This document shows positions 33,903 through 44,167 of a DNA stretch of 64,000 nt, one piece after another; positions within the stretch are counted from its first letter, which is position 1; every line of letters starts with the position of its first letter. Source of the DNA: Volutella citrinella (lineage: Eukaryota; Ascomycota; Sordariomycetes; Hypocreales; Nectriaceae); NCBI GenBank assembly GCA_034401135.1, contig JAWZSP010000003.1, positions 5,580,001 through 5,644,000 on the forward strand, read 5' to 3'. The translations under genes were made by a program, and so were the position numbers. The notes beneath the pieces were generated by a model. The model had not been told where the DNA came from and ran no database searches. It saw only the letters and a list, made by a program, of their open reading frames with translations.

Positions 33903-34342
33903 ATGGCCATCAGGTGCTCACCACTCAGTGTGACTTTAATCTTCATTAGGTGTCTTGAGCTATGCTACATGATGACAACTGAATACCAGAACCTGCTCCC
34001 ATTGTGATGCGCTGGCCAGCGAGTTATGGTTGTACTATCCATGTCCCGTCACGAATAATACAGGCTACATTGTCATCCGGGCTTATCCAGTGCTTTGCAG
34101 CTATTACATCGGCCTCTCTTGCTCTGATGAAAACTCAGACTAGATGTCGGGCCGTGCCGTGGGGAAATGGCTAGGGGTTGGGTGGATCATCGCCAGTGGA
34201 TCGTCGTCATTAAGTGGATTGTCGTCCCAAATGATCTGTTTGTTCGGACCTATAGTAGAGAGAAACAGACACCCGAGACGGGATTCGACCCGTTCGGAGT
34301 TTCTCATCGAGTTCGGGGTTTCTCATACCACGTGTCCCACGT

Positions 34343-34356
34343 TCGGCGCTCACCGA
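34343..34356. promoter_or_regulatory. TCGG-N6-CCGA palindrome (membrane protein promoter)
   Basis: TCGGCGCTCACCGA, about 430 bases upstream of the start of the membrane protein gene. Confidence 0.6.
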
Positions 34357-34433
34357 TGCCGAGGGTCTATCAGCGTTGGATACCCCAAGCCTTCCAACGA
34401 CTGCTCTGCGGCATGCCCCGGAGCACGGCGATT

Positions 34434-34560
34434 CGGGACTTTGAACAGCGCTAGACCTAATGCAACGGCGCACACCAGTGCAGGTTTCCCAGTTACGCGA
34501 GTTGATGGATCGGGACTTCGGACCGCGCTCGACCTAATGCTACAGGGCGAAACCATGCAG
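34434..34560. repeat. Imperfect ~50-base direct repeat, 77-base period
   Basis: Copies at 34434-34483 and 34511-34560. Both begin CGGGACTT, share GACCTAATGC in the middle and end in TGCAG; roughly four fifths of positions agree. Each contains CGG half-sites. It lies in the promoter of the membrane protein gene. Confidence 0.6.
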
Positions 34561-34779
34561 CCTTCACGCAACGAGGATCAAGGATACATTTGGTCGGTCA
34601 AATGGCCGTCTCTGGCACTTTCTCTGCATCGGAATTACTCCAGCAACTTGTATAAATATTGGCAGCGCACCCATCCCACATGTCTTAGAATCGCAGTTCC
34701 AACATCAGCCTTTTTTATTCACCGCCACTCCGCAACAAAGATCACAAGACTCCGTCTCGACTCTGCAGACGTTTTCGCA

Positions 34780-35661
34780 ATGAAGGCAGTCGACAATCTC
34801 ATGAGGCGAATGGCCAGGTCCTGGTGGCTCGGCAACACCGCCATTCAGTACTACTGCGCATGCTGTGGTGCATCTTCTGTCATTCTCTTTATCCTGGCTT
34901 TCATCGTTGCCAATTTCATCCCGCCAACCAACCCCAAGTGGGACGCTGAAAAGTTGGCCAAGTTTTACCAAGACAATCTCTACCGGATTCGAGGAGGTGC
35001 TGCTATTCTCATGATCGCGGGTGGCTTCTATTTGCCCTTCTCGACTGCCATCTCCTACCAGATCCGCCGCATTCCAAAAATGCCATACATCATCTACCAA
35101 GCCCAGCTCGCTTCGGCAGCGGCCGGTATCTGGACTTTTATGCTCCCTGGAATCGTTCTCGCCATTGCCTCGTATCGCATCGAGCGCCCAGTTGAGATTA
35201 CGCTCATGCTCAACGACTTTTTTGTATGTGTTCCCTGAACACACTGCATGTGCTCCGTCCTATTGGAATACAACTTGCTGACACTCCTTGGTCGACAGTG
35301 GATTGTTGCTTTGATGCCCTGGCCCACCTTCATGGTTCAAAACTTCGCTTTTGCTTATGCCATTCTCGTGGATACCCGCCAGAACAGACTATTCCCAAGA
35401 GAACTCATTGTGGTCAACATCATTATGCCCATCATTTTTGCCTTTGCAACAGGAATCCACTGCCACAAGACTGGAGCCTTGGCCTACAACGGGGCCGTTG
35501 CCTTCTATCTAGTTGGCTTTACGTTCCTCGTTCAAGTTTGTCTCGACTCGTTCTACTTGGCGCTTGCTGCTCGACAGGAGGAAAGAGACGAAGGGCCCAA
35601 GGGCGATGGTGAAGAGAACGGTTCCAGCGTGCATCAGGACAATGACAAGCAATCTGCTTAG
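34780..35661 (+). CDS. Six-helix integral membrane protein, unknown family
   Basis: 268-residue protein with exons 34780-35223 and 35299-35661. About six hydrophobic spans are visible: VILFILAFIVANFIPP, AAILMIAGGFYLPF, AAAGIWTFMLPGIVLAIAS, WIVALMPWPTFMVQNFAFAYAIL, VVNIIMPIIFAFATGI and AVAFYLVGFTFLVQVCLDSFYLALAA. The C-terminus is a charged cytosolic tail. There is no transporter signature I recognise. The 877-base upstream region carries the same palindrome as the enzyme genes, so it is probably co-regulated with the catabolic cluster. It could be a carrier, a scaffold or a membrane enzyme; I do not assign a function. Confidence 0.8.
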
Positions 35662-36114
35662 AGATTGGAACCACATTCGGGGCCCAGACTTCAACATCAG
35701 ACGATAAGAAGGATGTGACTCTTCATAGGCGGGGATATGTGACGAGTGAATTCGTCTCAAGGACGGTCAGGCAATGCAAGTCTGAATTGGGGAAATTTTG
35801 GAAGGAACAGTATCTGGACACTCCCTCCATTAGCTAGTCTGTTTTCAGATCAGTTGTGAATTAAACGTACAAAATCTTACGCGGGCATCTCGTCATCTAG
35901 CTAATCTGGACACCAAGGGACAAGTAGATATTGGTGGCCCAAGAGCTCCACCAACATGTACTGAAAACAGAGAAAAGTGTCGTCCAGTCATCTCTGGTTT
36001 GTTCGCTTCGTCCATTGCCGTCTTCCAGGCAACTTTTCAGCCCAGTCCTCGCTGCGAGACAGCCTGTACCATGTAATGTAGTTCCAGGTCGTGTCCTTGT
36101 CTAGTTGATTCTTC
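35662..36114. other. Intergenic region
   Basis: 453 bases between the membrane protein gene and a peptidase remnant. Nothing recognisable. Confidence 0.5.
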
Positions 36115-36468
36115 TTACTCGTCCGGCTGCTCTAAATTGAAGCGGGCCGTGGCAGAACGAGTTGAGTTCGTGATAACGCACAGGGCCATCATGGCCATAC
36201 CTCTCGCACTCTTCAAGCAGCTGTCATGAGCTTGGCAGGTGCCCGCCGCGTGAGCGAAGGCACGACTATGTCCCGGAGTCGTGGGTGGTGTGTCGATAAC
36301 AAAAGCGCCGTGAAAGTTGGGCACGGGGTGGGAGACGTCGCTCATATCTGTCGAGGCGTTGGTCGGGGTGATCGGGTGAAGGAGAACATCCTCACCCAAG
36401 GCCTTCATGTCTTGAACGTAGATTTTGCAGAGCGTCTCATTTACCCGGAGATCCATAATTGCTAGTAA
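36115..36468 (-). pseudogene. M20-family peptidase/amidohydrolase, C-terminal fragment
   Basis: About 115 codons on the minus strand matching the C-terminal end of the PM20D2-like M20 metallopeptidases: ALGEDVLLHPITPTNASTDMSDVSHPVPNFHGAF, split here as two adjoining conserved blocks, then AHAAGTCQAHDSCLKSARGMAMMAL and the natural-looking end LEQPDE. The SH...P.FH pattern includes a metal/substrate histidine. Upstream the sequence turns A/T-rich with no continuation, so about 300 residues of the normal ~420 are missing. Confidence 0.65.
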
Positions 36469-36675
36469 GTATTTTACGAAAGTTATTAAAGTAGATAGGA
36501 TATAAAAACTTAAGGATTGTATACTGAAAGTTGTTTAGACTCAAGGAGACCCTTCTATTATGTAGGGCTGTAATTCAGATAATTTGCATACTGGTAGCTA
36601 TCGGTTGCTCGCAGTGGTTATCGGAGGTAGCTATCAAACATTGTAGTATTGTGATCTGAAGTTCTATACAAAGCT
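36469..36675. other. A/T-rich spacer between remnants
   Basis: Noticeably richer in A+T than its surroundings. A 10-base element GGTAGCTATC occurs twice, near 36593 and 36627. It may be transposon debris, but no ends or target duplications are visible. Confidence 0.35.
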
Positions 36676-37475
36676 CTACAGCCTTGCCAAGATTCCATCA
36701 GATCCTAGAAGTGACACTGGCTGGGCTTGATATCTGCAATAGTCCTACACCTATTTTCCACTTAATAAGCTTGTGTAGCGTTGTTGATCCGTTACGACTT
36801 TACTTACCCGCAAAGCATCATGGTCTGTTTCAGCTCCTTCAATAGAATCTTGATAGCAAGATCAACGCCGGCCTCTCCGTTATACTTGTATCGCATAATG
36901 TTAGTTCTGTGCTCAAGGAGCACCTGGCTACAAGTTTCAGCAAGTCAAGGCACGTACCGCGAGACCCCATACAGGAATCCGTCCCACAAAACAGAAGTCG
37001 GCGCCAAGTGCGAGGGCCTTGAAAATATCGCTTCCTCGACGGATTCCTCCATCGATACCAATCGAAATCCTTCCTCGGCCCACCTCGGCGCACTCTCGTA
37101 GAGTGTCGAGTGTAGCCGGAACGCCGTCCAACTGTCGGCCGCCGTGATTGGAAATGAGAACGCCGCCGAGCTTATGCTCGATGGCTATCTTCACATCCTC
37201 AGCAGTGTAGACTGATGATGGCGAGAACAAGTCAGAATCAAAGTTGGAAATACAATGACATCAAGATTGAAACTCACCTCCTTTCAACCAAATCTTGAGA
37301 TTCGTTTGTTTTCGGAGCCAAGTGATGTTCTTTTCCCACGAGACAGTAGCATCTAGTGAAACGAATAATAAGCTTAAGCCTGTTAAATATAAATAGGGAA
37401 AAGTCTGCGTACCATAGTCGTAAGACTCGCCAATGTTAGAGTTAGGGCATTTGGCAGACCAAGGTGTGTGGGATG
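36676..37475 (-). pseudogene. FMN-dependent alpha-hydroxy-acid dehydrogenase, 5'-truncated and frameshifted
   Basis: Minus-strand similarity to the lactate dehydrogenase/glycolate oxidase family. Visible pieces are a short upstream exon with HLGLPNALT, then DATVSWEKNITWLRK and LKIWLKG. After an intron (about 37210-37275) comes VYTAEDVKIAIEHKLGGVLISNHGGRQLDG with the catalytic SNHGGRQLD motif, DGGIRRGSDIFKALALGAD, VGRIPVWGLA, and after another intron YNGEAGVDLAIKILLKEL. A last exon reads CRTIADIKPS, then one missing base near 36718, then VSLLGSDGILARL and stop. A second frame break lies near 37437. The first half of the ~400-residue enzyme is absent and replaced by amidase sequence. Confidence 0.75.
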
Positions 37476-37479
37476 GCTA

Positions 37480-38210
37480 ACCAGGATACTTCCTCTCATG
37501 GCGATCAATGCGCCCTCGCCCCCGCTGCTCCCGTCCGATGTATGTTTATCATTGTATGGGTTCGTCGTTCGACCATAGAGGCTGCTGTTCGTTTCGAGTT
37601 GCATCACGGTCTGCGGGAGCGTGGTGCGAGCATAGAAGACGCAACCAGCGTCCCACAGAATGTCGTGGAGAAGTATGTTCTTGTTGCTCGGCTGGTCTGC
37701 CCAGGCAACAAAGGCCGAGTTGGCAGTCTTGCCCTCTCCCCTCATGCCTTGATTCTCCTTGGTAGATATGGGGAGGCCATGGAGAGGGCCAAGAGGCTGT
37801 GGAAGCGAGTCTAGGTAACGAGCCCGGGCAACGGCCTCGTCCCACATGAGTTCTGTGATGCAGTTGGTCTTGCTGGCGGGTCAGTTGAGCCCCGTTAAGC
37901 GGAAAGGAATAAGCATACTGCATATTGGGCCACCACTGCTCTCCTCAGAAAGGCCTTGGTGAGCTCCTCTGATGTGAGTTGTCGTCGTCTTAACTTGTCC
38001 AGAAGCTGCAGCACGGTAAAGTCCTCGGTAAGGTGCAATTCCCTCTGTGTGAGACAAGTGCCTGCGAGTAACTTTGGCGGGCTCGGTAGAGCCCCCTGCT
38101 GCGGTGGCGAAACTGGAGGGTCCACCTGTCGCAGGGAGGCGTCCCTGACGGCCTGAACACGCTGGGCTACTTCTTGCCACCTGATGTGACCCTTAGTCTG
38201 GCGTGGATGC
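37480..38210 (-). pseudogene. Amidase (amidase signature family), N-terminal fragment
   Basis: Similarity runs from WQEVAQRVQAVRDAS (38180), through TQRELHLTEDFTVLQLLDKL, an intron of about 50 bases near 37870-37920, TNCITELMWDEAVARARYLDSLP, LGPLHGLPISTKENQGMRG (catalytic lysine region), and into SSGGEGALIAMRGS of the Gly/Ser-rich signature. There, at about 37485, it stops; the rest of the signature and the C-terminal ~350 residues are missing and FMN-dehydrogenase sequence follows on the same strand. No ATG suitable as a start precedes the first conserved block. Confidence 0.75.
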
Positions 38211-39075
38211 TTGAATTGATAATCTCCTTGGAGGGCCAGACAAGGAATCGTACGAGTGTAAGCCTCCTTGTTCCCTTTTAAACAGGGTCGGAAATATGTC
38301 CAAAGGCGGGATCACGGTTGGACTGCGCGGGGCAACTTCGTCCTAGCTGGCGCTTGTTTAGGGCAAGTCGAGCCTAGCACCATTCCGGGGCATGGAAGCC
38401 CTTGTATTGTCTGATTGATATCTGTGTTGGCGATGTGTTTGCCCTGACCTGAGTGTATCTGGAACCAACGGAGGCGGCAACGAATCCTACCCTCATCTTA
38501 TTGAAGCCTTGTTGAAGTAATGTATATGATGCCACCTGTAAAGATAGGTCACAGAATGTACGATTCTGAAAGCGCGAGGGGCTGGATGGCTGGGGTTAAT
38601 TCCGGTGTAGGGTGAGACATGGCTCAGGGAACGTCCAACAATATTTGAGTGCTAAAAAAAGCTTAGTAGTTTCTCCCTAGCGCGTGGTCGTGAGTGGAGG
38701 GAGTTGTGGAGATTAGAGCGGCAAATTCAACGAGCGGGTCCATCACAGCGGCTACTCCACACCTTATCACACTTATCAAGCGGTCGGCCAGCAGGGAAAA
38801 AGGGGCCCGCCATGGCCATCTGCCGGCAAGTTGAGTCGGGTCTGCATGTCGCGTTGCGCAATGTTGCCAGCATCTACGGGTGTCAAACTTAAAGCTCATG
38901 GGCACTGAGATCCTATCCAAATCACATTTAAAGTGTGTGGCCGTCGACACTCTAGGGCCAATCTCCCTCTATTGTCGAATCCCGTTAATAACTCATCAAC
39001 TACCAACGGAATCACGTTCCCATCTCCAACCCTCTCTCATTTGCCACTGCCGCAAGTCTCACCACTCACGCAAAC
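38211..39075. other. Intergenic region
   Basis: About 865 bases including the promoter and leader (C/T-rich from 38950) of the MFS gene at 39076. No gene seen. Confidence 0.5.
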
Positions 39076-40985
39076 ATGGAAAAGACACCCTCTGCCCAGG
39101 ATGGCGACAATCATCCTGACAGCTCCCCCAAGGACGCTGAGCCTGTCTGTGGGGAGACAACCTCGATCAGCGCAGAGGAAGATAGATGCATCTTGCGCAA
39201 AATCGACTTGCAGTAAGTTCTTGCGGCCCCGCCTCCCAGCTCCAGGGATGGTTTGAAAGAACGACACCAGAGCGATGTTTGTTTTCTTTTTGAGTCCAGG
39301 TTGACTGACGCCTGCGTGTCCAGCCTTCTCCCCATCATGGCGGTGGCATATCTCTTCCAATTCTTGGACAAGTCCGCTCTCGGCTTCACCGCCATCCTGA
39401 CGCTGAGAGAAGATCTAAGGCTCGTGGGAAACGACTACTCATGGGCCAGTGGAATCTACTACTTTGGCTTCCTAGCCTTCTCTTACCCCATTGGCTGGCT
39501 CATCGTTAGGACCCCAGTGGGCAAGATGGTTGCATGCTGCGTGTGCGTAGAACAATGAAGCCCCTTCCCTTTCACCAGAGACCCCAGTCGTCCGCTGACC
39601 TTGCACAGCTTCATTTGGGGCAGCATCCTTGCTTTGACCGCTACCTGTACCAACGCTTCCTCCCTTTTGGCCAACCGCTTCTTCCTCGGAGGCGCTGAAG
39701 CTTCCATCGCCCCCTGCCTTAGTATCATTGTCGGAATGTGGTACAAGCGAGAGGAGCAGCCGTTGCGACATGGAGCCTGGTTCCTGGGCAACTGCATGGC
39801 CGCAATTATCGGCGGCGTCACCGCCTATGGAATCGGCCATATCAAAACTGCCACACCCTGGAAGGTATGCATGCCATGACGAGCACCTATCATTAATATA
39901 TTACCTGTTCCAGCGATAGTCGATCCTCTCCGCTAACCATTCAACTCTTCCTTAAAATCAGGTCATCTTCGCCATCTTCGGTAGCTTCACCGTCGCCTTC
40001 TCTCTCGTCGTCTACTTCTTCCTGCCCGACAGCCCAAAGAATGCGTACTTCCTCACTGCCGAAGAGAAATCCAAGGCCATCCTCCGAGTGGCTGAGAACA
40101 TGACGGGCGTCAAGAATAGCACTTGGAAGTGGTACCAGTTCAGGGAGGCGCTCTTCGACGTCAAGATCTGGCTTCTCGTCATCGCCCACACTACGACGAT
40201 GATTGCCAATGGTGGCATCACAGGGGTAGGAATTTCATACTACGCGCCTTTATTTCATCAAGGTCTTACCCTTGTGTCAAAGGATGTATGCTGATGATAG
40301 TGGTTGCTCCAGTTTGCGTCCATCATCGTCAAGGGCTTTGGGTTTGATACCCTGCACGCCCTTCTCGTTCTGATGCTCGTCGGCGTCTTCCAAATCTGCT
40401 TTGTGCTGACCTCGACCGTCGGTTGCACTGTATTCAAGAACACACGGACTTGGTTCCTCACTTTCAACCAAATCATGTCCATCGTTGGTGTCGTCATGAT
40501 ACGAGAGCTCCCCAAGGATATGCGATGGGCCCGCTTTATCGGTCTCTGTATCAGCATTGCCTACGTCGCCAACTTCCCCTTGATCCTATCCATCGTCTCG
40601 AGCAACGTTGGTGGTTTTACTAAGAAGAACTGCTCTAATGCCATGGTGAGTTTGCCCCTGTGATCGCTCGCCTTCCCGAATCAATCATCCGGGCTAACCG
40701 TTCTCGCCCTCTCAGCTATTTATCGGGTACTGCGGAGGCAATATTGCCGGGCCTCAGCTGTTTATTGCCTCTGAAGCTCCTCACTATCCCACTGCCTTCC
40801 TCGTCATGATTGTCTGTTTTGCCATCGGGGCTCTCAGTACGGTTTTGCTAAGGTTCCATCTTATGTGGGAAAACAGGCGCCGAGACCAGGCTGGCGAGTT
40901 TCTAGAGCCGACGGACGACGTAGGAGAGCTGAACATGTCGGATAAGACAGACAGGGAGATCCCGCAGTTCCGCTATATTCTTTAA
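39076..40985 (+). CDS. MFS transporter, allantoate permease-like (ACS family)
   Basis: Complete 492-residue carrier with exons 39076-39212, 39324-39542, 39609-39864, 39962-40225, 40313-40645 and 40716-40985. Family marks are ILRKIDLHLLPIMAVAYLFQ then FLDKSALGFTA in helix 1, YPIGWLIVRTPVGK, the NRFFLGGAEASIAPCLS motif of helix 4/5, the loop LPDSPKNAYFLTAEE, and the final GYCGGNIAGPQLF and YPTAFLVMI helices, ending in EIPQFRYIL. It belongs to the Dal5-like symporters of small organic anions. Next to the amidase/FMN-dehydrogenase/peptidase remnants it may be the surviving part of a former catabolic locus, but substrate is unknown. Confidence 0.9.
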
Positions 40986-41530
40986 GAAATAAGAGAGAGG
41001 CCTTGGGCTAGGGTTGTGCGCAGTATGAGTCTTAGTGAAATTACAAGATCAACCCCCTCGACTCTGACCGGAAATTAGCTAATTCTGGTAGGAGTAGGTA
41101 ACAGAGGGGTAGAATAACGTTGAATTGGTAGCAATTCTTCTCTTTGGCATGTTCGGTGCTGCGCCTATTCGCATGCCCAGCCTCAATGGTGTGGGACCGT
41201 TGTGGGAACCTCTGCTTGTACTCATACTCAATAATCGAACCTTTTTATCAGACTCTTTATTGCCAAAGCTTCTGTTTGTCTTCCAATCCCGCATCAGCTC
41301 TAAATGTAAGCCAATGCGTAAAACAGCAGCGAGGAGGGGTAAAGACGCACACCAATCACAGCCTCGAAGCTGGGAGCCTGCTGCATAATCGTAGCCTCGT
41401 ACTTTGCACTTTCACACGTGATGGACACACGTGATGAACACGTGTAATGGAATTTCAACTGGGGGAATTATTGCGGGGTGTTGAGATTAATCAAGGCCAG
41501 CAGTAATGCAGTCGTCGCGGCAAGACAATC
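40986..41530. other. Intergenic region
   Basis: 545 bases. ACACGTGATG-like motifs occur around 41410-41450 (three CACGTG-containing or related steps within 40 bases). No gene seen. Confidence 0.45.
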
Positions 41531-43993
41531 ATGGCCGAGATATTCGCAACGATTGCCTCTGCAGCAGGTCTCCTAGATGTCGCTGTCCGCACCTCCACCA
41601 ATTTACACTCCGTGTGCAGTGCGCTGAAGCATGCGCCTGCGATTATCGTCGCCTTGTCTAACGAAGTAGCTGATGTCGCTATCGTCTTGGCCCGCATTAA
41701 TGACGCCAAGCAAGCAATTGCAGCTCACAGGGGACCGCAAGATGCTGTGTTTCTTACTTCTCTCAACGAACAGCTGGATAAAGCCAACCAAATACTAGCA
41801 GACATCACGCTGCTAACGGACGAGCTGAAAAGGGCTGGTGTCCCACTAGCGAAGAAGAGACTGCGCTGGATATTACGGCGGTCCAAAGCTGCAGACTTGA
41901 GTAACAACCTACGACAAGCAAGGTGGAGGATCAACGACATCTTTGTCGCTCACAATAGGTACGCAGAATGGTTAGGAAGGATAGAGCTCAAGTAACAGGA
42001 ATCCTGTAGCACCGTGTCAAGCCGCATTGAGCTTGAGCTGCAAGACGTGCGCACGTCGATCCGAGACGCAAAGAATGAGGTCCAGCAAAAGGTCGACGAA
42101 ACGGCAAATGCCACTGGCACCGAACTTCGCATCTACAGAGAAGAGACAAGTCAGCTACACCAGCGTGTAGTTGTAGGAATGCAAGCGGTTCAGGATTTGG
42201 TCATCAACATGTCCCAAGAAGAGCAACGACGACACGACGAGTCAACGGCGAGGATGGAAGTCGTTGAATCCACCATTAATAAACTTCACGATGAAAGCAG
42301 CCAGATTGCTAGCTTGAGACCTGATGCCATGGTGGGTCTCCTGGCTGCGATATCCACCGCAACGCAAGCCGGCGGCCCCCGTGATGCTGTTGGCCAAATG
42401 CCAGGGAGCCAAGCATTGCAGAGGTCGCATGATTCCCAAAGCCTGGTTCATTTCTCAGTCCGTACGCGTGGATCTCATAGTTCGACATCTTGTATTTGCA
42501 GCTGCCACGCTCTTGCGCCAGACATCTCCTTCCGTCTCCCCCGAGCTGCCCAGGCTATCATCGGATCGCTATTCATCGGATACACGGGGTATCCTGTTCG
42601 ACGCCGCACTCAATGTGACACCCCGTCCTGCACCAAAGGCCATGGAGCACGCCTGCAGGTGACGTATACTAGCCCAATTGGGTACCTAAGCCTCGTATTG
42701 GACGCCCTCCTTGAGGTTCATATGTCCGGGGCCCTGAATGTCTCACTCGCGGCCCGGAGACGGATGGTCGCGGAGGGCAACAACAACATCTTCAACCTCA
42801 CCTTCTTCGGCGCCTCGGATGCTCTCCAGTCTTACATGGGCACTACAGCGGGGAAAGCAGAGGCGAACGACGTGTACTTCTTCGATGGCCGATCGCCGCT
42901 GTACATGGCCTTGCAGAAGCGGAGCATCACCAAGATCGAGTGCCTGCTGCGTGGCGGCGCGAACCCAGACCAGAAGGATGACTCTGGCATGTCGCCACGC
43001 GCCTATGCCGCCATGGAAATGCTGGTAGGACAATGGGATACTGGCTTCGTGGGGCAGGTGCAGGCGATGATGCCGATAGCACAAGCCATAGACGAGTTCG
43101 ATTTTACCTGGGTGCACAAACTGGTCCTCGGCCTGTGTCCAGTCGATATCGCGCAAGAACTGAGGGCTGCAAGACAACAAGAAGAGTCGCACTGGGCCGG
43201 TGTGCGCGCCCAGCTTGACGCCCTTGATGCGTTTAGTCGCACGCCGTTGAGCTACGCCGCCATGCGAGGCGACGCTCGTGCTGTCCACGCGCTCATCTCG
43301 GCGGGCGCAGACGTCAATGTGCGCATCTACTCGGACCGCACGGCTCTCCTGCAAGCAATAAACCCGTCTAAAGGCGCAGAAGAGTGTGTCGAGGCGCTGC
43401 TCGCCGCAGGAGCCGACGTCAACGCCGTTGGCAAGAGTGGCTTCACCGCACTGTCCCGGACGGCAGATCTCGGCCTTGCTGGACTAGCACAAAAGTTACT
43501 CTCGGCCGGCGCATCGCCAAGGCTTCCCCAGAACAAGCTCGCTCTCGTGATTGCCGCGCGCGGCAACCGCATTGACCTGATGAAGTTGTTGTGCGATGCG
43601 GGCGCCGACCTGGAGGGCACCAACCGATATGGTTCCACGCCGCTGTGCTACACCGTCTTGCACAGCGTGCCCGAAGCCTGCGAGTTGCTCATCAAGCTGG
43701 GTGCCAACCATCTCCACGTACCAAAGAACGGCCAGACGCTGCTGCATCTTGCGGCCGAGATGGGCGACGTCGCCATCATTCGAAAGCTGGCCGAGTTGCG
43801 GCTTCCGGGATTTGATGTGCAAGCTCGTGACGAGAAGGGCTTGACTGCTGCCGACGAGTTTGCGCGCCGTAGTGGCGTGTCTGCAGAGTTGCAGGCAGCC
43901 TTTGAGCAGCTGCTCTGTGCAGCCGAGGCGGAGGGGACACATGTTGATGACCATGGTGTGGATCAATTTGAAGACGCCGTTGAGTTTCAATAA
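41531..43993 (+). CDS. HeLo-like N-terminal domain protein with ankyrin repeats
   Basis: 803-residue protein; exons 41531-41958 and 42010-43993, joined through a 51-nt intron that would otherwise end the first frame at 41995. Residues 1 to about 140 match the fungal STAND-protein N-terminal (HeLo-like) domain: MAEIFATIASAAGLLDVAVR, with later helices TSLNEQLDKANQILADI. These are related to membrane-active or signalling domains of the heterokaryon-incompatibility system. A coiled region (about 145-230) follows, then a cysteine-bearing linker. From about residue 430 there are six or more ankyrin repeats (SPLYMALQKRSITKIECLLRGG, TPLSYAAMRGDARAVHALIS, QTLLHLAAEMGDVAIIRKLA). No NACHT or NB-ARC domain separates the two parts. 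A role in self/non-self or stress signalling is inferred. Confidence 0.85.
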
Positions 43994-44167
43994 CAAGTTG
44001 GCACCAACACTGCATGTTGGAGGAGATATGCCGTGAATAGTACAACTCTTGTTAGTCGTTTGTACTCATATTATTATTTTCCGGGCCGGGAAGTCTTTCC
44101 ATCTTCGTTTCTTGTCCTTTAAAGCCATCCTTGGGTTGAGCATAGTGTAGAATGTCGACGACATTTG

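Larger units (their letters stand above)
33903..34779. promoter_or_regulatory. Upstream region of the six-helix membrane protein gene
   Basis: 877 bases with a perfect cluster palindrome at 34343-34356, a 13-of-14 version (TCGGGCCGTGCCGT) at 34147-34160, and an imperfect ~50-base direct repeat listed separately. TTCGGA/TTCGGG-type half-sites are dense between 34240 and 34530. No gene seen. Confidence 0.6.

Noticed and set aside
7858..35661. Secondary-metabolite biosynthetic cluster
   Set aside because: The tailoring-type enzymes and regulators would fit, but no polyketide, non-ribosomal peptide, terpene or RiPP core gene is present; a catabolic reading explains more of the genes.
41531..41995. 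Separate 154-residue gene
   Set aside because: Its last dozen codons come from an unspliced intron; a GT-AG splice at 41959-42009 joins it to the ankyrin gene in frame.
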